A stretch of DNA of 64,000 nt, from positions 1-64,000 of the forward strand of contig CBDAQC010000001.1 of NCBI GenBank assembly GCA_965198915.1. The letters are read 5' to 3'. Origin of the DNA: BOG-908 sp965198915 (lineage in GTDB: Bacteria; Pseudomonadota; Alphaproteobacteria; Acetobacterales; Acetobacteraceae). Under the pieces are notes generated by a model. The model saw only the letters and a program-made list of their open reading frames with translations, did not search any database and was not told the DNA's origin. Every line of letters starts with the position of its first letter. Positions within the stretch are counted from its first letter, which is position 1. Both the position numbers and the translations under genes were made by a program. Below are positions 8,981 through 17,889 of this stretch, piece after piece.

Positions 8981-9373
8981 TCAGCCGTGGCTGCGGCTGC
9001 GGCGCTCTTCGACGGCAGGGGCCGACTTGCGGGCGGGTGCTGTCGCCTCGTTCATGATGGAGCGCAGATCCCGCAGGAAGGCGGCGCCCTTCAGGGTGCG
9101 CTGCACGAGCACGCTGCGGCGGTCCATCGGGTCCACCTTGCGGCGGGCCAGGTCGAGCTCGCCCAGCCGGTCCAGCGCGCGGGTGATGGCCGGCTTGGAG
9201 ACGTTCAGGTCAGCGGCGAGGCCACGCACCGTATGCGCGCCATCCTGCAGGTAGCAGGTCAGAAACACGCCGAGCTGGCGGGCCGACAGGTCAGGGCCGT
9301 CACGGCGAACCAGAGCCACGATGGTGTCGCGCAGGATGCCAACCATCTGGTCGGATTGTTGAGAAGCAGCCAT
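8981..9373 (-). CDS. MarR family transcriptional regulator
   Basis: The 130-residue protein has a winged helix-turn-helix: VRGLAADLNVSKPAITRALDRLGELDLARRK is the recognition region, followed by the DRRSVLVQRT wing. MarR proteins bind DNA as dimers and usually repress until a small ligand is bound. The Shine-Dalgarno is strong (AAAGGA, five bases before ATG), fixing the start. The last 20 residues are basic and look disordered. The promoter region contains a small palindrome at 9499-9514 that could be its own operator. The target genes are not obvious: the upstream gene is a leucyl aminopeptidase on the same strand, 190 bases away. Confidence 0.9.
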   Translation of the reverse strand: MAASQQSDQMVGILRDTIVALVRRDGPDLSARQLGVFLTCYLQDGAHTVRGLAADLNVSKPAITRALDRLGELDLARRKVDPMDRRSVLVQRTLKGAAFLRDLRSIMNEATAPARKSAPAVEERRSRSHG

Positions 9374-9498
9374 TGTATATTCCTTTCATTCCAGGTGTTT
9401 GGTCGGGGTTCGCTCAAACCTGGGTTCGTTACCGGTGTGGGTTCAAATCGCATCGTGTGGGTTAGTAAGCCGGCGGTGCAAAGAAAGTTCTAAAATCG

Positions 9499-9514
9499 AC
9501 TCAGTATCTTGAGT
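9499..9514. promoter_or_regulatory. Possible MarR operator
   Basis: An interrupted palindrome, ACTCAGTATCTTGAGT, has perfect five-base arms and lies about 125 bases upstream of the marR start in the only AT-rich part of the gap. Autoregulation is common in the family. Only this one copy was noticed, so it is a guess. Confidence 0.3.
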
Positions 9515-9563
9515 TTGGATTTCGTCACCGAAACTTCAACTTTAACTATAATCAACCTTCCCG

Positions 9564-10946
9564 CTACCTTCCGCTGCTTTGCGTGACTTCCGGCAGGCGG
9601 GCTACCCCTTCGAATACCGCCCGCATGGCCTGGGCTTCTCCCCCTGCCGGCCGCCCTGGCCGCTCCGTGTCGTTCCATCCGTAAACATCAAAATGGGCCC
9701 ACCGCGTTCCCGCGGACACGAAACGTTGAAGGAACAATGCCGCTACGATTGCACCGGCATGCGCCTTCTCCGAAACGTTATTCAGATCGCCCGCGCCGCT
9801 TTCAAGCCAAGAATTGTAACCATTCCAGAGCGGAAGTCGCCACACGGGGTCGTGTGCCGCGATACCGGTTTCTGAAAACAAGCTGGCCAGGCCGTCATCG
9901 TTGGTGAACATGGCAGGCAGGTCGGGGCCCAGCGCCACCCGCGCGGCCCCGGTTAACGTTGCGAAATCCAGCAGAAGATCCGGCTGTGACTGGCAGGCTT
10001 CGCTCAGCAGGTCGCAGAGCACCAGGCGGCCTTCCGCGTCGGTGTTTCCCACCTCCACGGCAAGGCCCGCGCGGGTCCGCAGCACGTCGCCGGGGCGCAT
10101 GGCCATTCCGGAAATCATGTTCTCCACGCAGCCAAGTCTGAGTTCCAGGCGAACCGGCAGGGCAGCCTCGATGATCATGCAGGCCAGGCCCAGAGCCACC
10201 GCGGCGCCGCCCATGTCCTTCTTCATACGCAACATGCCGGCGGGGGGCTTGATGTCGTAGCCGCCGGTGTCGAAACACACGCCCTTGCCGCAGATCGAGA
10301 CGAGCGGCGCGTCTGCGGGGGCACCCGGCGCACACCACGTAGCTCGCAAAACCCTAGGCCCACGCTGGGAACCTGCGCCCACCGCATGCAGGGCAGGGAA
10401 CCCGGATGCCACGTCCTCACCCGTAATCACATTTACGTGTGCGCCGCGTGCGTGCAGTGCGAGCGCCGCCTGCTCGGCAAGATCGGCCGGCCCAAGCAGG
10501 TTCGCCGGCGTATTGATCAGGTCACGCGCCAGCCATACCGCGCGGCTCGTGGAAAGGGTGCGCGCCATGCCGGCCGGCAGGATGAGCTTCGGCGACGGGC
10601 GGGTGCGCGGCTGCTTCAGCGTGTCATAGCGGTAGGCGCCCAGCGCCCAGCCCAGCACCGCATCGGCGCTGTCCGCGATGCCGCCGGACAGGTGCCAAAT
10701 GCCGGCGGGCAACACCGCGGGCAGGGCAGCGAACACATAAGGGTCAGGAGCCTCGCCCAGCCCGAGCAGGGCGCCAGCCAGTCCGGCGGGGCCCGGCAGC
10801 AGCACGACCTGCCCTGCCGCACCCGTGAAGCCGCACGCTGCCGGGTAGGCGTCGAACGTATCGCCGGGTCCGGCGCCATGTATCGGCAACCCGGGCCCTG
10901 CGGCCCCGCCCGCCTCGGCAAAGCAATCCAGCACGCGTTCAGCCAA
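9564..10946 (-). CDS. M17 family leucyl aminopeptidase
   Basis: The 460-residue protein is a cytoplasmic dimetal aminopeptidase that trims N-terminal residues from peptides. The metal- and substrate-binding signatures are present: GKGVCFDTGGYDIKPPAGM with the catalytic lysine, MKKDMGGAA, and the family hallmark NTDAEGRLVL. The N-terminal domain is shorter than in E. coli PepA, as in many alphaproteobacterial forms. The modelled start is a TTG, with no clearly better ATG in frame, so the first few residues are uncertain. The 190-base gap downstream leads into the marR promoter. No operon partner is evident. Confidence 0.9.
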   Translation of the reverse strand: MAERVLDCFAEAGGAAGPGLPIHGAGPGDTFDAYPAACGFTGAAGQVVLLPGPAGLAGALLGLGEAPDPYVFAALPAVLPAGIWHLSGGIADSADAVLGWALGAYRYDTLKQPRTRPSPKLILPAGMARTLSTSRAVWLARDLINTPANLLGPADLAEQAALALHARGAHVNVITGEDVASGFPALHAVGAGSQRGPRVLRATWCAPGAPADAPLVSICGKGVCFDTGGYDIKPPAGMLRMKKDMGGAAVALGLACMIIEAALPVRLELRLGCVENMISGMAMRPGDVLRTRAGLAVEVGNTDAEGRLVLCDLLSEACQSQPDLLLDFATLTGAARVALGPDLPAMFTNDDGLASLFSETGIAAHDPVWRLPLWNGYNSWLESGAGDLNNVSEKAHAGAIVAALFLQRFVSAGTRWAHFDVYGWNDTERPGRPAGGEAQAMRAVFEGVARLPEVTQSSGR

Positions 10947-11106
10947 CAGCCCTACCCCTGTTCAATACAGACCAGCGCCTCCCCGCCTGCCACGCAAGGC
11001 GGCCGCGCCGCCAGGGAGAAAACTTGCCCGCCGGTTTTTCGCAAAAAGGCAGACCGTGTCTGCCCGCTTGCTTGCATTCTCCCCACCCGCATCAAATCAT
11101 CCACCC

Positions 11107-13644
11107 ATGCCCGAGACGCGCCATCGAGTCGGCCCGGCCTTCAACGACAAGGATATGTTCGCCCCCAGGGTGCGCGCCGTGCTCGGCCCGACCAATACGG
11201 GCAAGACTCATTTGGCGATCACCCGCCTGCTGGGCCACAGCTCCGGCATCATCGGCTTTCCCCTGCGCCTGCTGGCGCGCGAGAACTACGACCGCATGGT
11301 GGCTGCCAAGGGCGTGCGCAGCGTGGCGCTGATCACCGGCGAGGAGAAGATCGTCCCACCCGAGGCGCGCTGGTTCAGCTGCACTGTGGAGGCCATGCCG
11401 CTGGACCGCCGCGTGGAGTTCGTGGCGGTGGACGAAATCCAGCTCTGTGCGGACCCCGACCGCGGCCACGTGTTCACCGACCGCCTGCTGCACGCCCGCG
11501 GCCTGGTGGAAACCATGTTCCTCGGCGCGGAGACGATACGCCCGCTGCTGCAGCGCCTGGTGCCGCAGGCGGAGGTGGAGACCAGGCCGCGCCTGTCCCA
11601 GCTCAGCTATGCGGGCCCGATGAAGCTGGTGAAGCTGCCGCCGCGCAGCGCCATCGTGGCGTTCAGCGCGTCCGAGGTCTACGCCATCGCCGAGCTGATA
11701 CGCCGCAGGCGCGGGGGCTGTGCGGTGGTGATGGGACGGCTCTCGCCGCGCACCCGCAACGCCCAGGTGGCGCTCTACCAGGACCGCGAGGTGGATTTCC
11801 TGGTGGCCACCGATGCCATCGGCATGGGCCTGAACATGGACGTCAACCACGTGGCCTTCGCCGGGCTGCAGAAATTCGACGGCCACCGCCCGCGCCGCCT
11901 GACCGCCGCCGAGGTGGCCCAGATAGGCGGCCGCGCCGGCCGCGGCATGCGCGACGGCACGTTCGGCACCACCGCCTCCTGCCCGGAGATACCGGAGGAC
12001 ATCGTCGACGCCGTGGAAGCGCACGTCTTCGACCCGATCGAGTCGCTGTTCTGGCGCAACAGCAACCTCGATTTCAGCCATATCGACCGGCTGCTGGACA
12101 GTCTGACCGCCGCCCCGCTGATCCCCGGCCTGGTGCGCGGCAACGATTCCAGCGACCTGGAGACGTTGTCCGCCCTGGCGCGCGACCCCGACATACGCCG
12201 CCTGGCGCAGGGCCGGCGGCAGTTGCGGCTGCTGTGGGAGGCCTGCCAGGTGCCGGATTTCCGCAAGATCACCGACGACAGCCACGTGCGCCTGTGCGCG
12301 CGCATCTACGGCCACCTGGCGCGCGGCGAGAGGCTGCCGGCCGACTGGCTGGATCAGCAGTTCAACGCGCTTGCCGGCACCGAGGGTGACATCGACACGC
12401 TGATGGCGCGGCTGTCCGGCGTGCGCATCTGGTCCTTTATCGCCGCAAGGGCGGACTGGGTGCCGGACGCCCCCGCCTGGCAGGCCCGCGCGCGCGATAT
12501 CGAGGACAAGCTCAGCGACGTGCTGCACGAGCGGCTGACTGCCCGCTTCGTGGACCGCCGCGCCGCCCACCTGATGCGCCGGCTGGAGGAGGCAGAGGGC
12601 GGTGAAGACCTGCTCTCCGCGGTGACCGCGCGCGGCGAGGTGGTGGTGGAAGGTCACCCGGTGGGCCACATCGCGGGCTTCGCCTTCCTGCCCGACCCGG
12701 TGGCCGAAGGGCCGGAGAAGCGGCTTGTCCTGCGTGCGGCCCGGCGCTCGCTGCGCGAGGAGATGCCGCGCCGCGTGGGCTTGCTGGAGGAGGCGGCCGA
12801 CGCGGCTTTTACGCTGCACCCGGACCATGTCATCACCTGGGCGGAGGCGCCCGTGGCGCGGCTGCGCCCCGGCGCCGCCCTGATACGTCCGGCCGTCGAG
12901 GTGCTGGACAGCGAGTTCCTCGACGGCCCGCAGCGCGAGCGCATACGCCAGCGCCTGCAAGCCTGGACAGACGCCCGCATCGCGCGCGACCTGGCCCCGC
13001 TTTTCGCGGCGGGCGCGCGCGCCGGCCAGGACGCGGCCCTGCGCGGCCCGCTGCACCGCCTGACCGAAGCCGCAGGCGTGGTGGTGGGCGCCACGGACGG
13101 CGAGATCACGCCGGCCGTACGCGCCAGGCTGAAGGTGGCGGGCATACGCGCCGGCCGCTTCGCGCTCTATATCCCGGACCTGCTGAAACCGCGCGCCGCC
13201 GCCTTGCGCGCCCAGCTCTGGGCGATCCGCGCGCGGGTGCCCACGCCCGAGATTCCCGCGGCCGGCCTGGTCTGCATCCCGCCGCCCGAGCCGAACCACG
13301 CGGCGTTCCTGACCCTTCTGGGGTGGGTGGAGGCAGGCCCCGTTCTGCTGCGGCTGGACATCGCCGAACGCGTGGCGGCCGAACTCGCCTACTCCACGCG
13401 CGGCCGGCCGGCGCCGGTACCGCTGGAGGTGGGCCAGCGCCTGGGGCTGCGCGCCGAGCTGCTGCCCGCGGTGCTGCGCGGCCTGGGGCTGCGCATCCTG
13501 CCGGCGCCCACCCTGGCGGCCGAGATGTATGGACCGCCGCCGCCGCCGATGATCGCGCAGCCCAAGCGCAAGGCGGCCGAGGTTGTGGCGCCGGTCAGCC
13601 GTCCGGACTCGCCTTTCGCGGCTCTGGCGATCTTGCGAAGGTAG
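11107..13644 (+). CDS. SUV3-like ATP-dependent RNA helicase
   Basis: The 845-residue protein is a superfamily 2 helicase of the SUV3/SUPV3L1 type found in most alphaproteobacteria, related to the mitochondrial degradosome helicase. Walker A is LGPTNTGKTH near residue 25, the DEIQ box (VAVDEIQLC) lies near residue 110, and motif VI is QIGGRAGRGMRDG near residue 280. A long C-terminal region of unassigned fold follows and ends in a proline-rich tail. I placed the start at the ATG giving MPETRHRVG; upstream codons read through non-coding sequence. It is followed by the S4 protein and fdxA in the order seen in many alphaproteobacteria, although a repeat element separates it from the S4 gene. Confidence 0.93.
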   Translation: MPETRHRVGPAFNDKDMFAPRVRAVLGPTNTGKTHLAITRLLGHSSGIIGFPLRLLARENYDRMVAAKGVRSVALITGEEKIVPPEARWFSCTVEAMPLDRRVEFVAVDEIQLCADPDRGHVFTDRLLHARGLVETMFLGAETIRPLLQRLVPQAEVETRPRLSQLSYAGPMKLVKLPPRSAIVAFSASEVYAIAELIRRRRGGCAVVMGRLSPRTRNAQVALYQDREVDFLVATDAIGMGLNMDVNHVAFAGLQKFDGHRPRRLTAAEVAQIGGRAGRGMRDGTFGTTASCPEIPEDIVDAVEAHVFDPIESLFWRNSNLDFSHIDRLLDSLTAAPLIPGLVRGNDSSDLETLSALARDPDIRRLAQGRRQLRLLWEACQVPDFRKITDDSHVRLCARIYGHLARGERLPADWLDQQFNALAGTEGDIDTLMARLSGVRIWSFIAARADWVPDAPAWQARARDIEDKLSDVLHERLTARFVDRRAAHLMRRLEEAEGGEDLLSAVTARGEVVVEGHPVGHIAGFAFLPDPVAEGPEKRLVLRAARRSLREEMPRRVGLLEEAADAAFTLHPDHVITWAEAPVARLRPGAALIRPAVEVLDSEFLDGPQRERIRQRLQAWTDARIARDLAPLFAAGARAGQDAALRGPLHRLTEAAGVVVGATDGEITPAVRARLKVAGIRAGRFALYIPDLLKPRAAALRAQLWAIRARVPTPEIPAAGLVCIPPPEPNHAAFLTLLGWVEAGPVLLRLDIAERVAAELAYSTRGRPAPVPLEVGQRLGLRAELLPAVLRGLGLRILPAPTLAAEMYGPPPPPMIAQPKRKAAEVVAPVSRPDSPFAALAILRR

Positions 13645-13646
13645 GG

Positions 13647-13687
13647 AAGGCCTTCTTTTTTTGAAAAAAAGAAGCAAAAAACTTTTG
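13647..13687. repeat. Dispersed AT-rich hairpin repeat, single left end
   Basis: A left end (AAGGCCTTC, T-run, GAAAAAAAGAAGC, CAAAAAACTTTTG) starts three bases after the helicase stop. It is followed by GGCTGTCGCGGAC, the shared core half in reverse sense. No matching right end precedes the S4 gene. Confidence 0.9.
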
Positions 13688-13722
13688 GGCGGGCTGTCGC
13701 GGACATCCCCGGTTCCGCGGCT

Positions 13723-13992
13723 TTGACCCACCAGCGTCTGGACAAGTGGCTTTGGTGCGCGCGCTTCGCCTCCAGCCGCGTAGCCTGCGCGGAGATGGCC
13801 GCCAGCGGGCTGTTGCGGATCAACCGCCAGCCTACCGACAAGGCACACGCCAAAGTCCGCATAGGCGACGTGCTGACGCTGCCGCTCTACCGCGGCGTGC
13901 GGGTTGTGGAGGTGCTGGGCTTGACGGAACGCCGGGGTTCCGCACCTGAGGCGCAGGCGCTGTATCGCCTGGTAACGGAAGACCAGCCCTGA
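13723..13992 (+). CDS. S4 domain RNA-binding protein (Hsp15-like)
   Basis: The 89-residue protein is nearly all one S4 fold: QRLDKWLWCARFASSRVACAEMAASGLLRINRQPT followed by VRIGDVLTLPL matches the heat-shock protein 15 family, which binds stalled 50S subunits carrying nascent chains. The start is a TTG just before the LDKWLW motif, as expected for the family; no ATG is available. It lies between the SUV3-like helicase and fdxA, an arrangement seen in many alphaproteobacteria. No strong Shine-Dalgarno is seen, and the dispersed repeat lies 35 bases upstream. Confidence 0.9.
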   Translation: MTHQRLDKWLWCARFASSRVACAEMAASGLLRINRQPTDKAHAKVRIGDVLTLPLYRGVRVVEVLGLTERRGSAPEAQALYRLVTEDQP

Positions 13993-14080
13993 CGCTGGGC
14001 CGCTTGCACCTTGCGGTCCGTCAAGCCATATCGCGCCGACCGCCCCGCTATATCTGGGCCAGCCGTAACTGGAGACGCCG

Positions 14081-14413
14081 ATGACCTATGTGGTCACCGA
14101 GAACTGCATCAAGTGCAAATACATGGACTGCGTGGAGGTGTGTCCGGTGGACTGCTTCTATGTCGGCGAGAACATGCTGGTCATCAATCCGGACGAATGC
14201 ATCGATTGCGGCGTGTGCGAGCCGGAATGCCCGGCCGAGGCGATCGTGCCGGACAGCGACGACAAGGCGGCGCCCTGGGCGGAGCGCAACCGGGTGTTTT
14301 CCGTGAGCTGGCCGAACATCACACGCAAGGGGAAAGCCCCGGAAGACGCGGATGCCTGGAAGGACAAGCCCGGCAAGGAGGCGCTGTTCTCCGCCGAGCC
14401 TGGGACACCGTGA
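14081..14413 (+). CDS. fdxA: 7Fe ferredoxin FdxA
   Basis: A soluble electron carrier of 110 residues with a [3Fe-4S] and a [4Fe-4S] cluster. The cysteine spacing matches Azotobacter ferredoxin I shifted by one for the initiator Met: Cys9, Cys17 and Cys50 for the 3Fe cluster, and Cys21, Cys40, Cys43 and Cys46 for the 4Fe cluster, with the extra Cys12 and Cys25 also kept. A GGAG sits about ten bases before the ATG. In many alphaproteobacteria carD follows directly; here a repeat element and a GH16 gene on the other strand come between. Confidence 0.95.
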   Translation: MTYVVTENCIKCKYMDCVEVCPVDCFYVGENMLVINPDECIDCGVCEPECPAEAIVPDSDDKAAPWAERNRVFSVSWPNITRKGKAPEDADAWKDKPGKEALFSAEPGTP

Positions 14414-14419
14414 GGAAGC

Positions 14420-14562
14420 AAGGCCTTCTTTTTTGAAAAAAAGAAGCAAAAAACTTTTATCCCCCGCTGCTGCCGCCTCTCGCAGCTTCCTGCTGAACCC
14501 GTCTGCTGCAGACGCGGAGAGATAAAAGTTTTTTGCTTCTTTTTTTCAAAAAAGAAGGCCTT
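14420..14562. repeat. Dispersed inverted-repeat element, both ends
   Basis: A complete element with left end at 14420-14458 and right end at 14522-14562. The two ends are nearly perfect reverse complements around a 60-base GC-rich core. The inner boundary reads CTTTTATC against GATAAAAG. It fills the space between the converging fdxA and GH16 genes. Confidence 0.92.
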
Positions 14563-14564
14563 GC

Positions 14565-16478
14565 TTAGCTTTTAGCCTTGCTAGCCGAAGCAGTTCCCGA
14601 AGCCCATCCAGCGCCTGAAACAGGCGCGATGTAATTAAAGTCGACCGGCCCGCTGCGCATGATGTTCTGCGCCTGCGAGGTGATCGCGGTGCCATCAAGC
14701 GTGATGCTCTGCACGTGCAGGTTACGATCCTGCCCTGCGCCGGCATAGGCGTCGTTTAGGAAATTCACCTCCACAACGTGCGCCACGTTCGGCCCGCCCC
14801 ACGCGCCGCTGTAGCTGACCACCTGCGGCGCGCCGTAATAGTTGTTCGCGGTGACCGGCACCTGGCCGAGTATCTGGCCATCGATGCTGATCTGGGCGAT
14901 CGCGTCGCCCTGGAAAGAATCCTCCGTCAGGTTCAGCACCAGCGCGTCCGGTTGCTGCGCCGGCGTCTGGATCGTGTATTTGCCCGCCGTGGTGAACGAG
15001 GCTGCGGCATTCGGCACCGCGATGCCGTCATAGCTCAGCGCGTCGACATTGAGCTGGACGGTGGGGCTCGCCGCACCCGCTTTCGCGCCTGACAGGAACT
15101 CCAGCATCACGCTGTGCGCGCCGGGCCCGAACGTGCCTTGCACGGCGAAAGTCTGCGTCTGGCCATAATTGTGCAGGGCGGAGACCACCTCCGCCGGGCC
15201 CTGCGCCACGCCGTCCACCAGAACACTGAAGCGGGCGTTGGCGGAATACGGTATTTCGCTTAGGTTGAAGAGCAGCACGTCAGGACCGGTGCCGATCGTG
15301 ACAGGCAGCACCGGCTTGGCGGAGAAACCGAAGCTCTGCGCACCGCCGCCATACTCGTTGAGAACGCCGTCCACTAGGTTCTGGCCGTTGATGGTGGCCC
15401 CTGTCACATACAGGTTCCGGTCGCCACCGGCATCGGAGTAATCGTTCAGGAAGTTGACGCTGACCCGATGTTTCGCCTGGCCGAACGCGCCGTGTATGGT
15501 GAATGGCTGGGTCTGGCCGAACGCGTGGCTCGCCTGGGTGGTCAGCACGCCGCCATATTGGTGGCCGTCGATGGTGACGCTGAACTGCGAGTCGCCCGCA
15601 TAGGCATCCTCGGCCATGTTCAGGACCAGGGTGTCTGCCCCTTTGCCGATCGGCGGCGGCACGGCAGGCGGCGGCGGCAGCAGCACGGGCATGGTGTTCA
15701 CGCCATCCGGCGAGGAGATCGGCTCCTGGCTTACGGCGGGGACAGTGGGATCGTTGGAGAACGCCCGGACGTAGTCGATCGTGAAGGTGGAACTGGCGCC
15801 GGCGGGCGGCGGGCCGGGCCAGCTCCACTGGCCGCCTACGGCAAGGTTGGCGATCATGTACATCTGCAAGCCGGCCATGGCCGGCGGCAAGGCGTGCGGA
15901 TCGCCTACGAGCGTTCCGTCGAACACGTACTGGATGGAGTTGGACGTCCACAGGAAGCCGTAGGTGTGGAAGCCATGCGTCACGTCCACGCCGGTGTTGG
16001 TGAAGCCGCCGCTGCTGTCTGTCGGTGTGCTCGTGTGAGTCCAATACTCGGTATTCGTGCCGGAGTTGTTCGGCTGCTCCAGGATGTCGATCTCAGGATA
16101 GTAGGCGGTTGGCAGAAGCCAGAAGGCCGGCCAGAAGCCCGGGGCGGCCGGCGTCTCCGCCCGTATCTCGAAATAGCCGCTGCTCTGGGAGAAGATCCCG
16201 CAGGTCTCCAGCATGCCGGACGTGTAGGGCTGGTTGCCCGCCGGCGTGGGCGACGCCCCGATCATCAGCGCGCCGTTGAGGAAATTGTAAGGCGTGGCCA
16301 GGCTCGTCGGATTGAAGGGGACGTAGTTCTCCACCTCGTCGTTGTTGTAGAGCGTGGTGTCGCCGTTCTGGAACGTGTTGATGAATTGCGACATGTCCGA
16401 CGGCGTCGTCATCTCGGAGTCGAATGTGAGGTGATAGCCGAGCAGGGACAGCGTCGAGAGCGCGATGAGGGGGGTCAT
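14565..16478 (-). CDS. GH16 glycoside hydrolase with three C-terminal CBM-like modules
   Basis: The catalytic domain (about residues 15-250) is a beta-jelly-roll of family GH16, enzymes that cut beta-1,3 or beta-1,3-1,4 glucans and related galactans. The EIDILE signature at about residue 129 gives the nucleophile and acid/base glutamates, and the FHTYGFLWTSNSIQYVFDG region is typical. A proline-rich linker near residue 268 leads to three tandem modules of about 85-100 residues that look like Ca2+-dependent CBM60-type binding domains. Modules one and three keep the NFLNDxYxxxxQ/GDRNL block; the middle one has lost it. The ATG at 16478 gives a short hydrophobic leader (MTPLIALSTLSLLGY); an ATG 21 codons upstream gives a polar start. 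It lies between fdxA and carD and looks like an acquired gene. Substrate is unknown. Confidence 0.85.
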   Translation of the reverse strand: MTPLIALSTLSLLGYHLTFDSEMTTPSDMSQFINTFQNGDTTLYNNDEVENYVPFNPTSLATPYNFLNGALMIGASPTPAGNQPYTSGMLETCGIFSQSSGYFEIRAETPAAPGFWPAFWLLPTAYYPEIDILEQPNNSGTNTEYWTHTSTPTDSSGGFTNTGVDVTHGFHTYGFLWTSNSIQYVFDGTLVGDPHALPPAMAGLQMYMIANLAVGGQWSWPGPPPAGASSTFTIDYVRAFSNDPTVPAVSQEPISSPDGVNTMPVLLPPPPAVPPPIGKGADTLVLNMAEDAYAGDSQFSVTIDGHQYGGVLTTQASHAFGQTQPFTIHGAFGQAKHRVSVNFLNDYSDAGGDRNLYVTGATINGQNLVDGVLNEYGGGAQSFGFSAKPVLPVTIGTGPDVLLFNLSEIPYSANARFSVLVDGVAQGPAEVVSALHNYGQTQTFAVQGTFGPGAHSVMLEFLSGAKAGAASPTVQLNVDALSYDGIAVPNAAASFTTAGKYTIQTPAQQPDALVLNLTEDSFQGDAIAQISIDGQILGQVPVTANNYYGAPQVVSYSGAWGGPNVAHVVEVNFLNDAYAGAGQDRNLHVQSITLDGTAITSQAQNIMRSGPVDFNYIAPVSGAGWASGTASASKAKS

Positions 16479-16862
16479 TGAGCGGGGCCGGACTTCGAAA
16501 GGATCGCGCGGAATACGGCGCGCATCGCCCTTCGGTTTCAAAGGGTGCAGTGCTTTTCCCGGCGGCGTGGCACGCGTGCGGCAAAGAAGCAGCCCAGATC
16601 AGAACCTTGCGGTAACGACGCGAATATTTCGTTCTATCACTATATCGCGAGTAAACGGCCGGAGCCGTTTCGAAAAACTGCTTGAGCGGAGCAAGTTCTG
16701 CACTGACGCGAGGGCTATTTTGTGATATGCTCGGTGTACATGGTCAAGGCAGCGCCTCGCGCGCTTGCCGGGACCTCGGCCGCAATACGGCTCTTTGCCG
16801 ACCATAGCATGCACAGCGGCATCGGCTCCGCGTTCCCGAGCGTCGGGGGCGGTTCCGTCGCA
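16479..16862. other. Gene-free divergent promoter region of GH16 and carD
   Basis: These 384 bases separate two divergent genes. The middle (16600-16720) is clearly more AT-rich than its surroundings and contains a perfect seven-base-pair hairpin, AAACGGC with GCCGTTT, at 16653-16670. The part from 16722 to 16862 is open in the carD frame from a GTG and an ATG at 16740, so the carD start may lie further left than annotated. I saw no convincing -35/-10 pair. Confidence 0.5.
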
Positions 16863-17738
16863 ATGCAAGCCAGACAGGAGTTGCCCAGTCAAGTGCCCAC
16901 AAAGTCCGCAGCCGCAAAGAAGACCGCCGCCGCGCCGCAGCCGCAGGTTCTACAATCAGATGAGATCTCCGCAGAGGGCGTGACCGGCCTGGCCGAGCCC
17001 GCCGCCGCCTACGAGCCGATCCCGTCGGCCGCCGAGGAGGCCGCCGCCGCCGCCATCGCCCTGGCGGACCGCGTGCCCGCGCTGAAGGAGCAGCCGGAGG
17101 AAGACGAGGAAGAGGAGGAGGCGCCGTCTCCGGGCCTGCGCGGACGTGCGGCCAATGATTCCTCGCCCGGCCATCACATGCTGGGCCGCAGCCAGACGAT
17201 AGCACCCGGCGGACGGGTGATGCCGCCGCCCCGCGCGATGGCCAAGGCCGAAATCTTCGAGGAAGGCGACCACGTCGTGTACCCCACCCACGGCGTGGGC
17301 AAGGTGGAGCGCATCGCCACGGAGGAGATCGCCGGCCACAAGCTGGAGCTGATCCACATCACCTTCGAAGAGAACCGCATGACTTTGCGCGTGCCGGTGG
17401 CAAAGGCCCGCACAGCCGGGCTGCGCAAGCTGGCCACACGCAAGATGTTCGACGAGGCGCTGGCCGTGCTGCGCGGGCGCGCCCGTATCAAGCGCACCAT
17501 GTGGTCCCGCCGTGCGCAGGAATACGAGGCCAAGATCAACTCCGGCGATCCGTTGGCGATTGCCGAGGTGGTGCGCGACCTGCACCGCAACGCCGGCCAG
17601 CCGGACCAGAGCTTCTCCGAGCGGCAGATCTACGAAGCGGCGATGGACCGTCTTGCGGCCGAACTGGGCGCGCTGGACCGCATCGACAAGGCGGCTGCGG
17701 CCGTCAAGCTGGCGGACTTCCTCAAGACCGTCGCCTGA
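16863..17738 (+). CDS. carD: CarD family transcriptional regulator with N-terminal extension
   Basis: CarD proteins bind RNA polymerase beta and stabilise open promoter complexes, mainly at rRNA and stress promoters. The CarD_CdnL_TRCF domain begins around residue 128 (FEEGDHVVYPTHGVGKVERI) and continues through the helical C-terminal region to the end (VRDLHRN, SERQIYEAAMDRL). Before it lies a long low-complexity stretch rich in Ala and Pro with an acidic run of E and D near residues 78-87. Bacterial CarD is usually about 160-190 residues, so this extension is large. The chosen ATG is one of three in-frame candidates (16722, 16740, 16863). A strong two-way hairpin terminator follows. Confidence 0.9.
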   Translation: MQARQELPSQVPTKSAAAKKTAAAPQPQVLQSDEISAEGVTGLAEPAAAYEPIPSAAEEAAAAAIALADRVPALKEQPEEDEEEEEAPSPGLRGRAANDSSPGHHMLGRSQTIAPGGRVMPPPRAMAKAEIFEEGDHVVYPTHGVGKVERIATEEIAGHKLELIHITFEENRMTLRVPVAKARTAGLRKLATRKMFDEALAVLRGRARIKRTMWSRRAQEYEAKINSGDPLAIAEVVRDLHRNAGQPDQSFSERQIYEAAMDRLAAELGALDRIDKAAAAVKLADFLKTVA

Positions 17739-17790
17739 GCCTGGCGGACGGTCCCGCCCGTGCAAGCGGGCCGGAAAGCCTGCCTGTGCC

Positions 17791-17836
17791 ACATAGAAAA
17801 GCCCGGTGCTCGCAGGAGCGCCGGACTTTTCTATGT
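17791..17836. terminator. Two-way terminator between carD and the BI-1 gene
   Basis: Two 21-base arms pair around a GCAG loop with only one mismatch and one G-U. They run from ACATAGAAAAG to CTTTTCTATGT with a GC-rich upper stem. A-rich and T-rich flanks are built into the stem, so it can work for both converging genes. Confidence 0.8.
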
Positions 17837-17889
17837 CACCGTGCGGCCGGCCTTTCTTCCCCTGGGGGAAGCAAAACCGGCCTGTTGCG

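Noticed and set aside
11092..13848. 918-codon open frame antisense to the SUV3-like helicase
   Set aside because: It is a GC-rich shadow frame: no family motifs, extreme His/Gln/Arg/Gly composition, and it covers two well-supported genes on the other strand.
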